Positions 16,715 to 25,796 are shown, counted from the first letter of the stretch. The stretch: DNA of 42,895 nucleotides from Lachnospiraceae bacterium (GCA_029012365.1 JAQXLY010000029.1:1-42895), one strand, 5' to 3'. The notes: a model not told the origin generated them from the sequence alone. Program-made: numbers and translations.

Positions 16715-18411
16715 TGCCATTCCCCCGTTTTCAGAAAATGCTCTGCCGAAGCCTCGGCACGTTCGATTACCTCTTCCGGATACCCTAACATCCTAAGAAG
16801 CTTAATGGCATTTCGGGAGGTCGCCCTGCCCTCATGCAAAAGATAGTCAAACTCAACCTGATGATTTGTCACCGTCTCTTCAAAATGGTAATTGTCGCAG
16901 GTCTGTTCCAAAAGATACGTAAGCTCAATATCGTGGGTAGCCGCAAAACAAATCGTTCGTTCCCCCGCAAGACCCGCAAGCACTTCTTTTGATGCCGCAA
17001 TCCGTTCTACCGTATTCGTTCCGCGAAGCACCTCATCCACAAAGCATAACGTACAGACCGGTTCCTTAGCCGCCTCAAACATACGCTTTAAGGACTTGAT
17101 TTCCACTATAAAATAGCTTTCATTTTCCTGCATATTGTCACGAAGTGCCATGGAGGATAAAATCTGAAAATACGAAGCACGGTAAGACCTTGCCGGTACA
17201 GTATGAATCGTCTGGGCAAGCAGTGCTCCGATTGCCACCGACTTTAAAAAAGTAGACTTGCCGGAGGCATTAGAACCGGTAAGCAGCACACTCCGGTTTG
17301 CCCGGATGGAATTCTTTACCGGAGACTCAAGAAGCGGGTGATATAAATCCTTTGCCTCATAGAAAGGTATATGCTTTACAGCCCCAATCGGCTCCGGCAG
17401 ACTTTCCGTAATAAGCTCCGGTACACAGTACCCGTCCTCCCCAAGCAATGCACGGAAGGATGCTGCCGAACAAAGGGCATCCAGATAGCCCACCGTCTCG
17501 TACAGCTGATTTAATTCCTCCACATGCTTATCATAAATCTTTAACATAGAGTTAAACTTAATCAGGTCAATATGAAACAGCATACGCAGATAAGACACCA
17601 GCATGTCAGTCATATCTCCGGTCGGCTTTCTGCTGCCGATAATCCAGAAATTCCGCTTAAAGGAGGCAAAATGCCGGTTTAGGGATTTCATACGCTCCGT
17701 ATAGGCAGAAAGCTCCGGTATATCAAGCTTTGTCACCGCTTCCGCAGCGTACAACAGCCGGATTAAATATGTGACCGTACTTAAATAAGCATCCAGCTCA
17801 CCTTTGCGCTTCATATAAGAAGTAAGATTCCATATAATTACCGCACAGGTAGCAACCACACCGATTGCCGGCTTCAAAATAGCAAGCGCAAGCGCTCCGA
17901 CCAACAGAAGAATTGACAGAAAATGCGGCAAATTGGACTCCCGCTTTATATTTTTAATATAATTCATGCACTCGTACACGCAGTATCGGCTGTTCTTTCC
18001 GATTTGATACAGCGCCTCCTGTACATTTATACGTTTTTCCTCATTATTCTGAAAGAAAGAAATCACCCGTTCACGTTCTTTCATCTCCTCCGGACGAAAC
18101 TCCGGCTTTCGTAACATGGCGTATAAATATTCCTCACCCATTGCACTGACAGTACGGTTCATCACCATAAAAAGCTCATCTAACTCCAAATCATTCCATG
18201 TAATTGAATCAATATCGTATTTGTCCCGTTTTACCGCTTCATAATAGCTTTTTACGGACTTCAGCTTTTCCGGCGTATATTCCTGTTCCGAAACCGTACC
18301 GAAGCTTTCCGAAAGAATCCTCCGAACCTTACGCTTATACTTTTCCTTATCGTAAAAACCTTTCCCCGCAAATAACAATACAACAGCCACACCAATTACC
18401 AGATATTCCAT
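16711..18411 (-). CDS. Membrane-anchored MutS-like ATPase (no mismatch-binding domain)
   Basis: A 566-residue MutS-family protein without the N-terminal mismatch-recognition domain. It keeps the lever/clamp helices and the ATPase: Walker A LTGSNASGKSTFLK and Walker B CFVDEVLRGTNT. Three hydrophobic stretches suggest membrane anchoring: residues about 1-20 and a helical pair about 170-210 (HFLSILLLVGALALAIL and VVATCAVIIWNL). The start at 18411 has GTGAGGG about 5 bases upstream; four extra residues are possible. Genes of this type are widespread in Firmicutes and mostly uncharacterised. It shares an operon with rnhA and mutS, but absence of the mismatch domain means a role outside classical repair is possible. 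Confidence 0.88.
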   Translation of the reverse strand: MEYLVIGVAVVLLFAGKGFYDKEKYKRKVRRILSESFGTVSEQEYTPEKLKSVKSYYEAVKRDKYDIDSITWNDLELDELFMVMNRTVSAMGEEYLYAMLRKPEFRPEEMKERERVISFFQNNEEKRINVQEALYQIGKNSRYCVYECMNYIKNIKRESNLPHFLSILLLVGALALAILKPAIGVVATCAVIIWNLTSYMKRKGELDAYLSTVTYLIRLLYAAEAVTKLDIPELSAYTERMKSLNRHFASFKRNFWIIGSRKPTGDMTDMLVSYLRMLFHIDLIKFNSMLKIYDKHVEELNQLYETVGYLDALCSAASFRALLGEDGYCVPELITESLPEPIGAVKHIPFYEAKDLYHPLLESPVKNSIRANRSVLLTGSNASGKSTFLKSVAIGALLAQTIHTVPARSYRASYFQILSSMALRDNMQENESYFIVEIKSLKRMFEAAKEPVCTLCFVDEVLRGTNTVERIAASKEVLAGLAGERTICFAATHDIELTYLLEQTCDNYHFEETVTNHQVEFDYLLHEGRATSRNAIKLLRMLGYPEEVIERAEASAEHFLKTGEWQ

Positions 18412-18487
18412 AAAAGCCCTCACTTTTTAATATATATACACAAAATAAAGTATAATCGTCCCAAATAAAAAAGTCAAGAAAAAGAAA

Positions 18488-18508
18488 AGGGGTCGAATAA
18501 CGACCCCT
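18488..18508 (-). terminator. Terminator of the NlpC/P60 hydrolase gene
   Basis: An 8-bp perfect stem (AGGGGTCG with CGACCCCT) and a 5-base loop, followed on the minus strand by TTTCTTTTTC. It lies 14 bases past the stop codon and isolates the hydrolase gene from the MutS-like gene downstream. Confidence 0.88.
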
Positions 18509-18522
18509 CAAAAAAACTATTC

Positions 18523-19605
18523 TCAATCCCAAATCACTCGTGCGAATTTATACACCGTCCGATAATTTACATTCGAAATCTCTACACCGTTGTTAGCATG
18601 TATAATCTTACCGTTTCCGATATAAATTGCCACATGGTCAACCACACCGGTTCTTAAATTGTGGTAAAACACCAAATCACCTGCTTTTGCCTCAGACCTG
18701 GATATTGTACTGTACGTTCTTGCCATATCTCTGGAAACACGCGGCATATTAGCACCGTAGCCGAACTGTGTAAATACCTGTTTCACAAAACCGGAACAGT
18801 CAACACCTCTGGATAAGCTGTTACCGCCCCACACATAAGGCGTACCGAGATATTTCATCGCAAAATCAATCATGTTCGTACGAAGCTGTGAAACACCGTC
18901 TCCGTAACTGCTGCATTCCACAGCATCCTTATACTTATAGGCAACGGTGACAAATTCGGAGCTTACATATGCTTCCACATTCTCATCCGCATCGTTGTTC
19001 CACTCAATCTGTACGAAGGTCTTTGCTTCAGGATCATTCTTACTTATTACAACTTCCTTTACAACCTTAAAGTTCTCACCGCCGCTGACCTTAGCAATAA
19101 TATTATCTGCCGTTGTATCCGGAGTGGAGCGTACATTTAAATTTATTATCCCACGGTTAACGGTAGCGGTCAATGTTCCGAGGCTTTCAGCAAGCTTCAC
19201 TGCCTCTTCCCCCATAATAAGATACTCGGTGGAGCAATATCCCTTTACACTGCCGGAGGTAATCTTCGCCCAGCCATCCTCTACGGACTCTACGATACAG
19301 TGTGCATTTCTGCCGAGCTTACCGATACGCGAATACTGCGTTCCCGGACCGCTTCTGACATTTAATGCATCTGTAACATTTGCGAAAGCAATTCCCTTCG
19401 GAATTTCTACTTTAGAAAACAACTCTGTTGTATCCTCCGCTTTATCAGTGGAAGCATTAAGGAAAAAATCACTGGATACTACAGAAAAACCACCGAGTGC
19501 ATTCCCTCCCGTCACAACAGCAGCCTGCGCCGTTGCACCGGCTCCAGCAAAGGAAATCACTGCACCGAGTAAAAATGCAAGTGATAATCCGGACTTAACC
19601 TTCAT
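18523..19605 (-). CDS. Secreted SH3-domain NlpC/P60 cell-wall peptidase
   Basis: A 360-residue exported protein. A signal peptide covers about residues 1-28, with likely cleavage after TAQA. Two bacterial SH3 domains bind the wall (first around DALNVRSGPGTQYSRIGKLG, second around LNVRSTPDTTADNIIAKV). The C-terminal NlpC/P60 domain begins GTPYVWGGNSLSRGVDCSGF. The catalytic Cys is in DCSGF, the His in DHVAIYIG and the polar third residue is the His in IIHANN. These enzymes cut D-Glu-to-diamino-acid bonds in peptidoglycan stems. It is transcribed alone from a near-consensus promoter with its own terminator, which fits a highly expressed house-keeping wall hydrolase. Confidence 0.95.
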   Translation of the reverse strand: MKVKSGLSLAFLLGAVISFAGAGATAQAAVVTGGNALGGFSVVSSDFFLNASTDKAEDTTELFSKVEIPKGIAFANVTDALNVRSGPGTQYSRIGKLGRNAHCIVESVEDGWAKITSGSVKGYCSTEYLIMGEEAVKLAESLGTLTATVNRGIINLNVRSTPDTTADNIIAKVSGGENFKVVKEVVISKNDPEAKTFVQIEWNNDADENVEAYVSSEFVTVAYKYKDAVECSSYGDGVSQLRTNMIDFAMKYLGTPYVWGGNSLSRGVDCSGFVKQVFTQFGYGANMPRVSRDMARTYSTISRSEAKAGDLVFYHNLRTGVVDHVAIYIGNGKIIHANNGVEISNVNYRTVYKFARVIWD

Positions 19606-19673
19606 CAAAAAGTACCTCCAATATACAATCTCTATGGAAATGTTACGTAATTATTAAATTTATTACATTGCTA

Positions 19674-19702
19674 ATTATAACAAGATTGCATGTTTTTGTC
19701 AA
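19674..19702 (-). promoter_or_regulatory. Strong sigma-A promoter of the NlpC/P60 gene
   Basis: Minus strand: TTGACA (19697-19702), 17 bases, TATAAT (19674-19679). Both hexamers and spacing match consensus exactly. It is about 70 bases before the ATG at 19605, which has GGAGG 9 bases upstream. Confidence 0.93.
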
Positions 19703-19763
19703 TATTGTGGCGAAACTTTTTTAAGAAATAAGGCAGTTTTAGTTATTTTTGACAAAAACCGAC

Positions 19764-21239
19764 CTAAATAATGAAACAAATCACTCCGCCATTACTGTCA
19801 TTTATGATTTTTTCAATCGACTCCTGTAGTTTCGTCTGACATTCCTCGTTAATATTTCCGATTTTGGCATTCACTCCTTCCTCTACCAGCTTATCTACGG
19901 TCTTTCCGAATATACTTGCGGTTCGTAATCCGCTCTCGCCCTGTTCATCCTGACTTGTCATATAAGAAATCAAATCCTTTGCCTGTTCTTCACTTCCGAC
20001 AATCGGAGCGATTTCCGTCACAATGTCCGCCTGTATCATATGTATCGAAGGTGCGGTTGCACGTATCTTTACTCCGTATTTTCCTCCCTGCTTAATGAGC
20101 TCCGGAGTAGAAATTATTAACTGGTCTGCTGCCGGCAACACAACTCCGTAGCCTTTGCTTTCCACCTCCGTGCATGCGGCCGCCACCTTTTCATATTCCT
20201 CACGCCGCTTTGCAAGCTCCTTAAGTACCTGATAGAACCGGTATTCTCCGTTCACCTCACATCCCATCAGTTCACTTAACATACTATAATAATATTCCTT
20301 TTTCGGTTCCATCCGGTATTCAACCACTCCGTTTTCCATATGTACCGCCACAGGAACAGTCTGTTCAAAATATACACCGGACGGAATTTCTTTTTGCTCT
20401 CTTACATCCCTCATTCTGCGATTCTGTAACAATAATTCTTTTGCCTGCTCCATTGCTTCCTTCTTAATCTCACTCGTATTCTCAAGCAGCTCTACCCACT
20501 TCGGCAGACGAAAAACCATTTCGCTTACCGGAAATGCCGCAAGAAGCTCCTCAAGCACCTGTAAAAGCTCTGATCTGCCAAGTTTTGTACAATCGGTAGG
20601 AAGCACGGTAACATCATACTTTTCTGCCAGCTCCTTAGCAAGCTGTTTTGTTTCCGCCGCCTGCGGTTTTGCGGAATTCAATAATACGATAAACGGCTTT
20701 CCGAGACGCTTCAGTTCATATATGGTACGTTCCTCCGGCGCCTCATAGTTTTGCCTTGTCAGTTCACCGAAGCTCCCGTCTGCCGTTACTAATACTCCAA
20801 CGGTTGAATGCTCCTTTATTACCTTCCCCGTACCTATTTCTGCCGCCTTCGTAAAAGGAATCTCCTCATCGGACCATGGTGTTTTTACCATGCGTTCCTG
20901 CTCTCCCTCCATATGTCCTGCCGCTCCCTCAACCATATAGCCTACACAGTCAATCAGGCGGAGCTTCACACTCGTTCCGTCCGGAAAATGGATTTTAGCC
21001 GCCTCCTTCGGAACAAATTTCGGTTCCGTTGTCATAATGGTACGCCCGTTTGCCGACTGCGGCAGTTCATCTACCGCCCGTACCCTTTCCGCTTCTTCGG
21101 TAATCACCGGAAGAACTATTTCATCCATAAAATGTTTGATAAAGGTAGATTTTCCGGTTCTGACCGGTCCTACCACGCCTATGTAGATTTCGCCGCCGGT
21201 GCGCAGCTTCATATCCTTGTATAGATCAAACGTTTCCAT
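19764..21239 (-). CDS. spoIVA: Stage IV sporulation protein A (spore coat ATPase)
   Basis: A 491-residue protein of normal SpoIVA length. It is made in the mother cell under sigma-E, hydrolyses ATP and polymerises on the forespore to build the coat basement layer. Walker A GPVRTGKST is at about 24-32, and the conserved TTEPKFVP and RLIDCVGYMVEG segments follow. The C-terminal end NGGVICFII matches the conserved hydrophobic tail needed for localisation. The start at 21239 has AAGGGGGA 6 bases upstream; this ribosome binding site is inside the 3' arm of the gpsA terminator. Its presence means the organism belongs to a spore-forming lineage. Confidence 0.98.
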   Translation of the reverse strand: METFDLYKDMKLRTGGEIYIGVVGPVRTGKSTFIKHFMDEIVLPVITEEAERVRAVDELPQSANGRTIMTTEPKFVPKEAAKIHFPDGTSVKLRLIDCVGYMVEGAAGHMEGEQERMVKTPWSDEEIPFTKAAEIGTGKVIKEHSTVGVLVTADGSFGELTRQNYEAPEERTIYELKRLGKPFIVLLNSAKPQAAETKQLAKELAEKYDVTVLPTDCTKLGRSELLQVLEELLAAFPVSEMVFRLPKWVELLENTSEIKKEAMEQAKELLLQNRRMRDVREQKEIPSGVYFEQTVPVAVHMENGVVEYRMEPKKEYYYSMLSELMGCEVNGEYRFYQVLKELAKRREEYEKVAAACTEVESKGYGVVLPAADQLIISTPELIKQGGKYGVKIRATAPSIHMIQADIVTEIAPIVGSEEQAKDLISYMTSQDEQGESGLRTASIFGKTVDKLVEEGVNAKIGNINEECQTKLQESIEKIINDSNGGVICFII

Positions 21240-21240
21240 A

Positions 21241-21288
21241 AAAAATCCCCCTTGTATATGCTGTTACAGTATATGCAAGGGGATTTTT
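21241..21288 (-). terminator. gpsA terminator overlapping spoIVA control sequences
   Basis: Minus strand: AAAAATCCCC at the 5' side pairs with GGGGATTTTT at the 3' side. The stem continues through TTG/CAA, an A/T stretch and CTG/CAG with only two mismatches and a three-base loop. Six T residues end it. The 3' arm contains the spoIVA ribosome binding site, and the 5' arm contains its sigma-E -10 box. Confidence 0.85.
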
Positions 21289-21297
21289 CAATTATTC
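21268..21297 (-). promoter_or_regulatory. Sigma-E promoter of spoIVA
   Basis: Minus strand: -35 GAATAAT (21291-21297), 15-base spacer, -10 CATATACT (21268-21275). This fits the sigma-E consensus known from Bacillus (G/T-A/C-ATA-A/T-T, about 14 bases, CATA-Y-A-N-T). The -35 box includes the gpsA stop codon, and the predicted start of transcription (about 21261) lies at the top of the gpsA terminator hairpin. Confidence 0.75.
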
Positions 21298-22305
21298 CCA
21301 ATTTAAGGAACTATATTCATTCACTCTTTCACGTACAAGCAAATCCGTCAGGGCTTCCTTTACCGCTTTTCCTTCAAACAGTACCACATTGACCTGCTCC
21401 ACTATCGGCATCTCCACACCGTATTTTCTTGCCAGTGCGAGCGCTGCCTGGGCGGAATTGACACCTTCCACCACCTGTCCTACCTGCTTCTTTGCCTCTT
21501 CAAGTGTATATCCCTGTCCGAGCAGAAAGCCCGCATTATGGTTTCTGCTATGAGCGCTGGTACAGGTTACGATTAAATCACCGATTCCGGATAGTCCGGC
21601 AAAGGTTTCGTAACGTGCCCCCATTGCTTCACCTAGTCTTGAAATTTCTACAATTCCGCGGGTAATCAGAGCCGCCTTCGTGTTATCACCGTAGCCGAGA
21701 CCATCGATCGTTCCCGCGGCAAGGGCAATGACATTCTTTAATGCACCGCCTAATTCTATTCCTATCACATCCGGGCTTGTATATACTCTGAAATACTGAT
21801 TCATAAACATATCCTGAATATACATTGCGGTTTCCTTTTCCTTAGCTCCCGCAACAACGGTGGTCGGAATCTGCCTGCTGACCTCCTCCGCATGACTCGG
21901 TCCGGATAGCACCGCAACCTTTGCCTGCGGAATTTCCTGAGCAATAATATCCGTTATTGTATATAATGTTTTGTTTTCTATGCCCTTTGATGCATTTACA
22001 ATCACAGTACCGTCCTTTACAAACGGTGCCAGTACATGAGACACCTCCCTGACAAACGGAGACGCTACCGTCATTACAATCAAATCCGGCTCACTCTCCA
22101 CTGCCTTTTCAATATCATTCGTAAGTCTCACGCTATCCTGTAACACTGCACCCGGCAGATTCTTAATGTCCCTCCGGTTTCTATCCAGTGCATCCGTCTC
22201 TTCCTTAAACTTTGACCATACAGTAACATCATGCCCGTTTCCGGCTAACAATATGGTAAGGGCAATGCCCCATGTGCCGCCGCCTAAAACCGTAACCTTT
22301 TTCAT
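21292..22305 (-). CDS. gpsA: Glycerol-3-phosphate dehydrogenase [NAD(P)+]
   Basis: A 337-residue cytosolic enzyme that makes sn-glycerol-3-phosphate from dihydroxyacetone phosphate for phospholipid synthesis. The Rossmann GGGTWG motif is at about residues 7-12. LSGPSHAEEV and the catalytic Lys region (GGALKNVIALAAG) are intact, and the C-terminal domain has GLSGIGDLIVTCTS. ATG at 22305 is preferred over a GTG nine bases earlier; AGGTG lies 6 bases before it. It follows plsY by about 50 bases, so product and consumer of glycerol-3-phosphate are encoded together. Its stop codon lies inside the spoIVA promoter. Confidence 0.97.
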   Translation of the reverse strand: MKKVTVLGGGTWGIALTILLAGNGHDVTVWSKFKEETDALDRNRRDIKNLPGAVLQDSVRLTNDIEKAVESEPDLIVMTVASPFVREVSHVLAPFVKDGTVIVNASKGIENKTLYTITDIIAQEIPQAKVAVLSGPSHAEEVSRQIPTTVVAGAKEKETAMYIQDMFMNQYFRVYTSPDVIGIELGGALKNVIALAAGTIDGLGYGDNTKAALITRGIVEISRLGEAMGARYETFAGLSGIGDLIVTCTSAHSRNHNAGFLLGQGYTLEEAKKQVGQVVEGVNSAQAALALARKYGVEMPIVEQVNVVLFEGKAVKEALTDLLVRERVNEYSSLNWE

Positions 22306-22320
22306 ACCGTACACCTATTC

Positions 22321-22336
22321 ATGCGCGGCCGCGCAT
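22321..22336. repeat. 16-bp GC palindrome between plsY and gpsA
   Basis: ATGCGCGGCCGCGCAT is a perfect palindrome in the short plsY-gpsA gap, 15 bases before the gpsA start on the minus strand. As RNA it would make a 6-bp stem with a GGCC loop. There is no T-tract, so it is not a terminator. Confidence 0.6.
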
Positions 22337-22356
22337 CTTCCTTTCTTTCTTGATTG

Positions 22357-23004
22357 TTACTCATTCTTTTCCCCTGATTTTTCAGAAACAATCTGAACCT
22401 TCCTGCCTATTTTGTTCTCTGTACCGTTAAGAAGCCGTTTGATATTTCCCCTATGAGTATAGAATGCTAAAACAGCAAAAATCAAACTGATACATAGCAT
22501 ATGAAAATTGCCCGGTCTTGTGATTGCCACGCCGATTACAAATTCTACTTCCATAACAAGCGAACCTACGGACACATACCTCGTCAGCAGCAAAATAATG
22601 AAAAATGTAGCGATACAGATTAAAAATATTCTCCAGTCAAAGGTAAGAATCGTTCCCACCAGTACAGCAATCCCTTTTCCGCCTTTGAATTTCAGATAAA
22701 ACGGAAAATTATGCCCGAGCACTGCACCAAGTGCCGTATACAGACCGAGAAGCTCTGTATACGGGAGCTCATTAAATATCAGGCACTTTACCAGAAGAAC
22801 CGGAACAGCACATTTTAGGATATCCCCCAATAATGTAATCAATGCCGCCCTTTTACCGAGAGTACGAAGCGCATTGGTTGTACCAACATTTCCGCTTCCG
22901 TATTTTCTGATATCAACCTTTTGACTTTTCCCCACAATATATCCTGTAGAAATACATCCGAATCCATACCCTATCAAAAGACAAATCATTATCCGCCAAA
23001 TCAT
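22357..23004 (-). CDS. plsY: Glycerol-3-phosphate acyltransferase PlsY
   Basis: A 215-residue polytopic membrane enzyme that acylates glycerol-3-phosphate from acyl-phosphate, the first step of phospholipid synthesis in Firmicutes. The three family motifs are visible: GSGNVGTTNALR near residues 36-47, GHNFPFYLKFKGGKGIAV near 98-115, and the third in the C-terminal region (TRPGNFHMLCIS, then YTHRGNIKRLLNGTE). Six hydrophobic helices are predicted. The gene lies between der and gpsA on the same strand, 25 bases from der. The C-terminal tail is slightly longer and more charged than usual. Confidence 0.97.
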   Translation of the reverse strand: MIWRIMICLLIGYGFGCISTGYIVGKSQKVDIRKYGSGNVGTTNALRTLGKRAALITLLGDILKCAVPVLLVKCLIFNELPYTELLGLYTALGAVLGHNFPFYLKFKGGKGIAVLVGTILTFDWRIFLICIATFFIILLLTRYVSVGSLVMEVEFVIGVAITRPGNFHMLCISLIFAVLAFYTHRGNIKRLLNGTENKIGRKVQIVSEKSGEKNE

Positions 23005-23029
23005 GCTACTTATCCTGCCATTTCCTCTT

Positions 23030-24358
23030 TTAATTTGTTTCAGAACGCTCTCTGATAATGAACTTCAAGGAAGTTCCCGTAAACCCAAAGGTCTCACGCA
23101 CTTTATTTTCAATATACCGCTGATAGGAAAAGTGCATCAGCTCTTTGTTGTTTACAAACAGCACAAAAGTCGGCGGTCCTACCGCCACCTGTGTCATAAA
23201 GAAAATCTTTAAACGCTTTCCTTTATCGGACGGTGGCTGCTGTAACGAGGTTGCCTCCATCAAAATCTCATTTAATACACCGGTCTGAATTCTGAGAGTA
23301 CGGCTCTGTATTACCATATCAATCCGCTCAAACAGCTTTGTCATACGTTGTCCGGTCTTTGCCGAAATAAAAATGATTTCCGCATACGGAATAAAGGAAA
23401 GAATCTCACGGATTCGCTCGGTCTGACGATATATCGTCTTATCATCCTTATTCTCTACCGCATCCCACTTGTTTACTGCAATAATAATGCCCTTTCCCCG
23501 CTCATGGGCAATACCTGCAATCTTTGCATCCTGTTCCGTCACACCCTCCGTTGCATCAATTACCACAACTACAACGTCGGCGCGTTCCACCGCGCTGACA
23601 GTCCGGATAATACTGAACCTCTCCAGCTCCTCTTTAATCTTATTCTTTCTGCGGAGTCCCGCCGTATCAATAAAAATGTATTCCTTTTCATCGTATTTTA
23701 CTACCGTATCGATGGCATCTCTCGTCGTACCCGCAATATCAGAAACAATGACCCGGTTTTCGCCGGTCAGCTTATTAATAATAGAAGACTTTCCGACATT
23801 CGGCTTGCCTACAACCGCAATCTTCGGAAGCTCATCCTCCTCTTCCCCCCCGGACGGCTCCGGAAAATATTTCACTACCGCATCCAGAAGCTCACCAAAG
23901 CCGAGTCTTGACGCACCTGATACCGCAATCGGGTCACCGATACCGAGATTGTAAAATTCATAAACATCTGCCTGCATCTTCTCAAAGTCATCTACCTTGT
24001 TTACCGTCAGAACTACCGGTTTTCCGGAACGTCTGAGCATATCCGCCACCTTAAAATCGGCATCCACCAGCCCCATACGAACATCTGTCAGAAAAACAAT
24101 GACATCTGCCGTATCAATGGCAATCTGTGCCTGTTCCCGCATATAGGTAAGCATCTTATCCTTTGTCTCCGGCTCGATACCGCCGGTATCAATCATTGTA
24201 AACTTATAATTTAGCCATGTGACATCCGCATAAATACGGTCACGGGTCACGCCCGGATAATCCTTAACAATAGAAATTCGTTCCCCGGCCAGGGCATTAA
24301 ATAAAGTGGATTTGCCCACGTTCGGGCGTCCCACAATCGCTACAATCGGATTACTCAT
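23030..24358 (-). CDS. der: Ribosome biogenesis GTPase Der (EngA)
   Basis: A 442-residue double GTPase needed for 50S subunit assembly. The two G domains in tandem are clear. The first has GRPNVGKST near residues 10-18, DTGG near 57 and NKVD near 119; the second has GKPNVGKSS near 183, DTAG near 230 and NKWD near 297. A C-terminal KH-like domain ends VRETFGFTGTSLKFIIRERS. AAAGGA lies upstream of the start at a slightly long distance. It is followed closely by plsY and preceded by the DUF512 gene, a pairing seen in many Clostridia. Confidence 0.98.
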   Translation of the reverse strand: MSNPIVAIVGRPNVGKSTLFNALAGERISIVKDYPGVTRDRIYADVTWLNYKFTMIDTGGIEPETKDKMLTYMREQAQIAIDTADVIVFLTDVRMGLVDADFKVADMLRRSGKPVVLTVNKVDDFEKMQADVYEFYNLGIGDPIAVSGASRLGFGELLDAVVKYFPEPSGGEEEDELPKIAVVGKPNVGKSSIINKLTGENRVIVSDIAGTTRDAIDTVVKYDEKEYIFIDTAGLRRKNKIKEELERFSIIRTVSAVERADVVVVVIDATEGVTEQDAKIAGIAHERGKGIIIAVNKWDAVENKDDKTIYRQTERIREILSFIPYAEIIFISAKTGQRMTKLFERIDMVIQSRTLRIQTGVLNEILMEATSLQQPPSDKGKRLKIFFMTQVAVGPPTFVLFVNNKELMHFSYQRYIENKVRETFGFTGTSLKFIIRERSETN

Positions 24359-24390
24359 CTTAAGATTTTGTCCTTTCTATTCTCTGTATA

Positions 24391-25707
24391 TTACTCAATT
24401 ACGGCACGTACCAGTGCTTCTCCTTCTGATTTTACAATACCTACACGGGTTTGTAAAGCCTTTTCCACATCGGAAACTTTCAAATCATCCAGAAATACAT
24501 CCTCACCGCTTCTTAAAAGCACCTCAGGAAGCAGTAAAATTTCACCGAGCTCCCTGTCCTTAAGCTGTGCAATAATATCCTGTCCGGTCAAAAGTCCGGC
24601 TACGGTAATACGCTCTCCGAAAAAATGATTGACAATCGGAACAACCTCCGCTTCGATATTCGGATACTTTTTTTGAATTTTATTCACCTGTTCTTTAATA
24701 ACAGGCTCCGCTAAAACGCCGGTAGCAAGTGTCAGCCTGCGTTTTCGGTCGTCTCCCTTACATTCTGCCAAACAGGCATCCACCTCTTCACTTAGCGAAC
24801 GAACCATTCCCACACCGTTTTCCAGCTGCGGATACCCCTCGTATTCTTCCTCCGACGGCAGCGGCAGTCCTGCCAGTAAATACCACTCGTCACTGGCATG
24901 AATCATACGGGTACCGTACTTTTCCAGAATAATTTTCTGCCATTTTGCAATGATTTCCAGTACCTTTCCTGCATCTTCCTTTGTAAACGGCTCAATCTGT
25001 GCCAGACCTTCACGGAATTTTGTCATGCCGATCGGAACAACGGAGACACTCTGCATGAGCGGCAGATACGCCGTCAAATCATGAATGGTACGTTCCAGCT
25101 CCTCTCCGTCATTATAGCCCTTACAAAGCACAATCTGTCCGTTCATCTCAAGCCCTGCATCATAGAACCGTTTGATTTTGTCCAGTGCTTCTCCCGCAAA
25201 ACGGTTATTTAACATCTTACAGCGAAGCTCCGGATTCGTTGTATGCACGGAAATATTAATCGGAGATAGCTTATAAAACAAAATCCGCTCCATATCCTCC
25301 TCAGACAGATTTGTCAACGTGATATAATTTCCCTGCAGGAAGGAAAGTCTTGCGTCATCATCCTTAAAATATAAAGTATCCCGCATTCCCGGCGGCATCT
25401 GGTCAATAAAACAAAAAATACACTTATTCCGGCAGGAACGATAGGCATCCATAAGTCCCTCTTCAAACACAAGTCCCAGGTCCTCATCCGCATCCTTCTC
25501 GATTTCAAGCTCCCATTCTTCGCCGTCCGCTTTCCGTATGAGAAGCACAAGCTCCTCGTCCTCGGAAAGATACCGATAGTCAAAAACATCCACAACCGGC
25601 TGCCCGTTAATGGACACCAGTACATCCCCCGCTTCGATTTCCAGTTCCGCGGCAATACTGTCCTGTATTACTTCTTTAATTATGTGTTCCCGTATTTTCT
25701 TTGCCAT
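24391..25707 (-). CDS. DUF512 family protein: PDZ plus radical-SAM-like domains
   Basis: A 438-residue protein. An N-terminal PDZ-like domain (residues about 1-75, with LEIEAGDVLVSINGQPVVDVFDYR) leads into a radical SAM type region. CRNKCIFCFIDQMP near residue 92 gives a C-x3-C-x2-C iron-sulfur motif. The C-terminal DUF512 domain has the family's ATGVLAEPVI and NHFFGERITVAGLLTGQDI. The family is common next to der in Firmicutes, and its reaction is unknown. GGAGAGGAA lies 3 bases before the ATG. I see all three cysteines, so cluster binding is likely; any link to ribosome assembly is inferred from the neighbour. Confidence 0.92.
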   Translation of the reverse strand: MAKKIREHIIKEVIQDSIAAELEIEAGDVLVSINGQPVVDVFDYRYLSEDEELVLLIRKADGEEWELEIEKDADEDLGLVFEEGLMDAYRSCRNKCIFCFIDQMPPGMRDTLYFKDDDARLSFLQGNYITLTNLSEEDMERILFYKLSPINISVHTTNPELRCKMLNNRFAGEALDKIKRFYDAGLEMNGQIVLCKGYNDGEELERTIHDLTAYLPLMQSVSVVPIGMTKFREGLAQIEPFTKEDAGKVLEIIAKWQKIILEKYGTRMIHASDEWYLLAGLPLPSEEEYEGYPQLENGVGMVRSLSEEVDACLAECKGDDRKRRLTLATGVLAEPVIKEQVNKIQKKYPNIEAEVVPIVNHFFGERITVAGLLTGQDIIAQLKDRELGEILLLPEVLLRSGEDVFLDDLKVSDVEKALQTRVGIVKSEGEALVRAVIE

Positions 25708-25796
25708 AAATTCCTCTCCTCCGGTACTCTGCCGGTTTTCTGCCGCCTGCCTATGCTTCCTTCTCTCCGACCGTCATACCAAAGCTCTGCCTTCGG

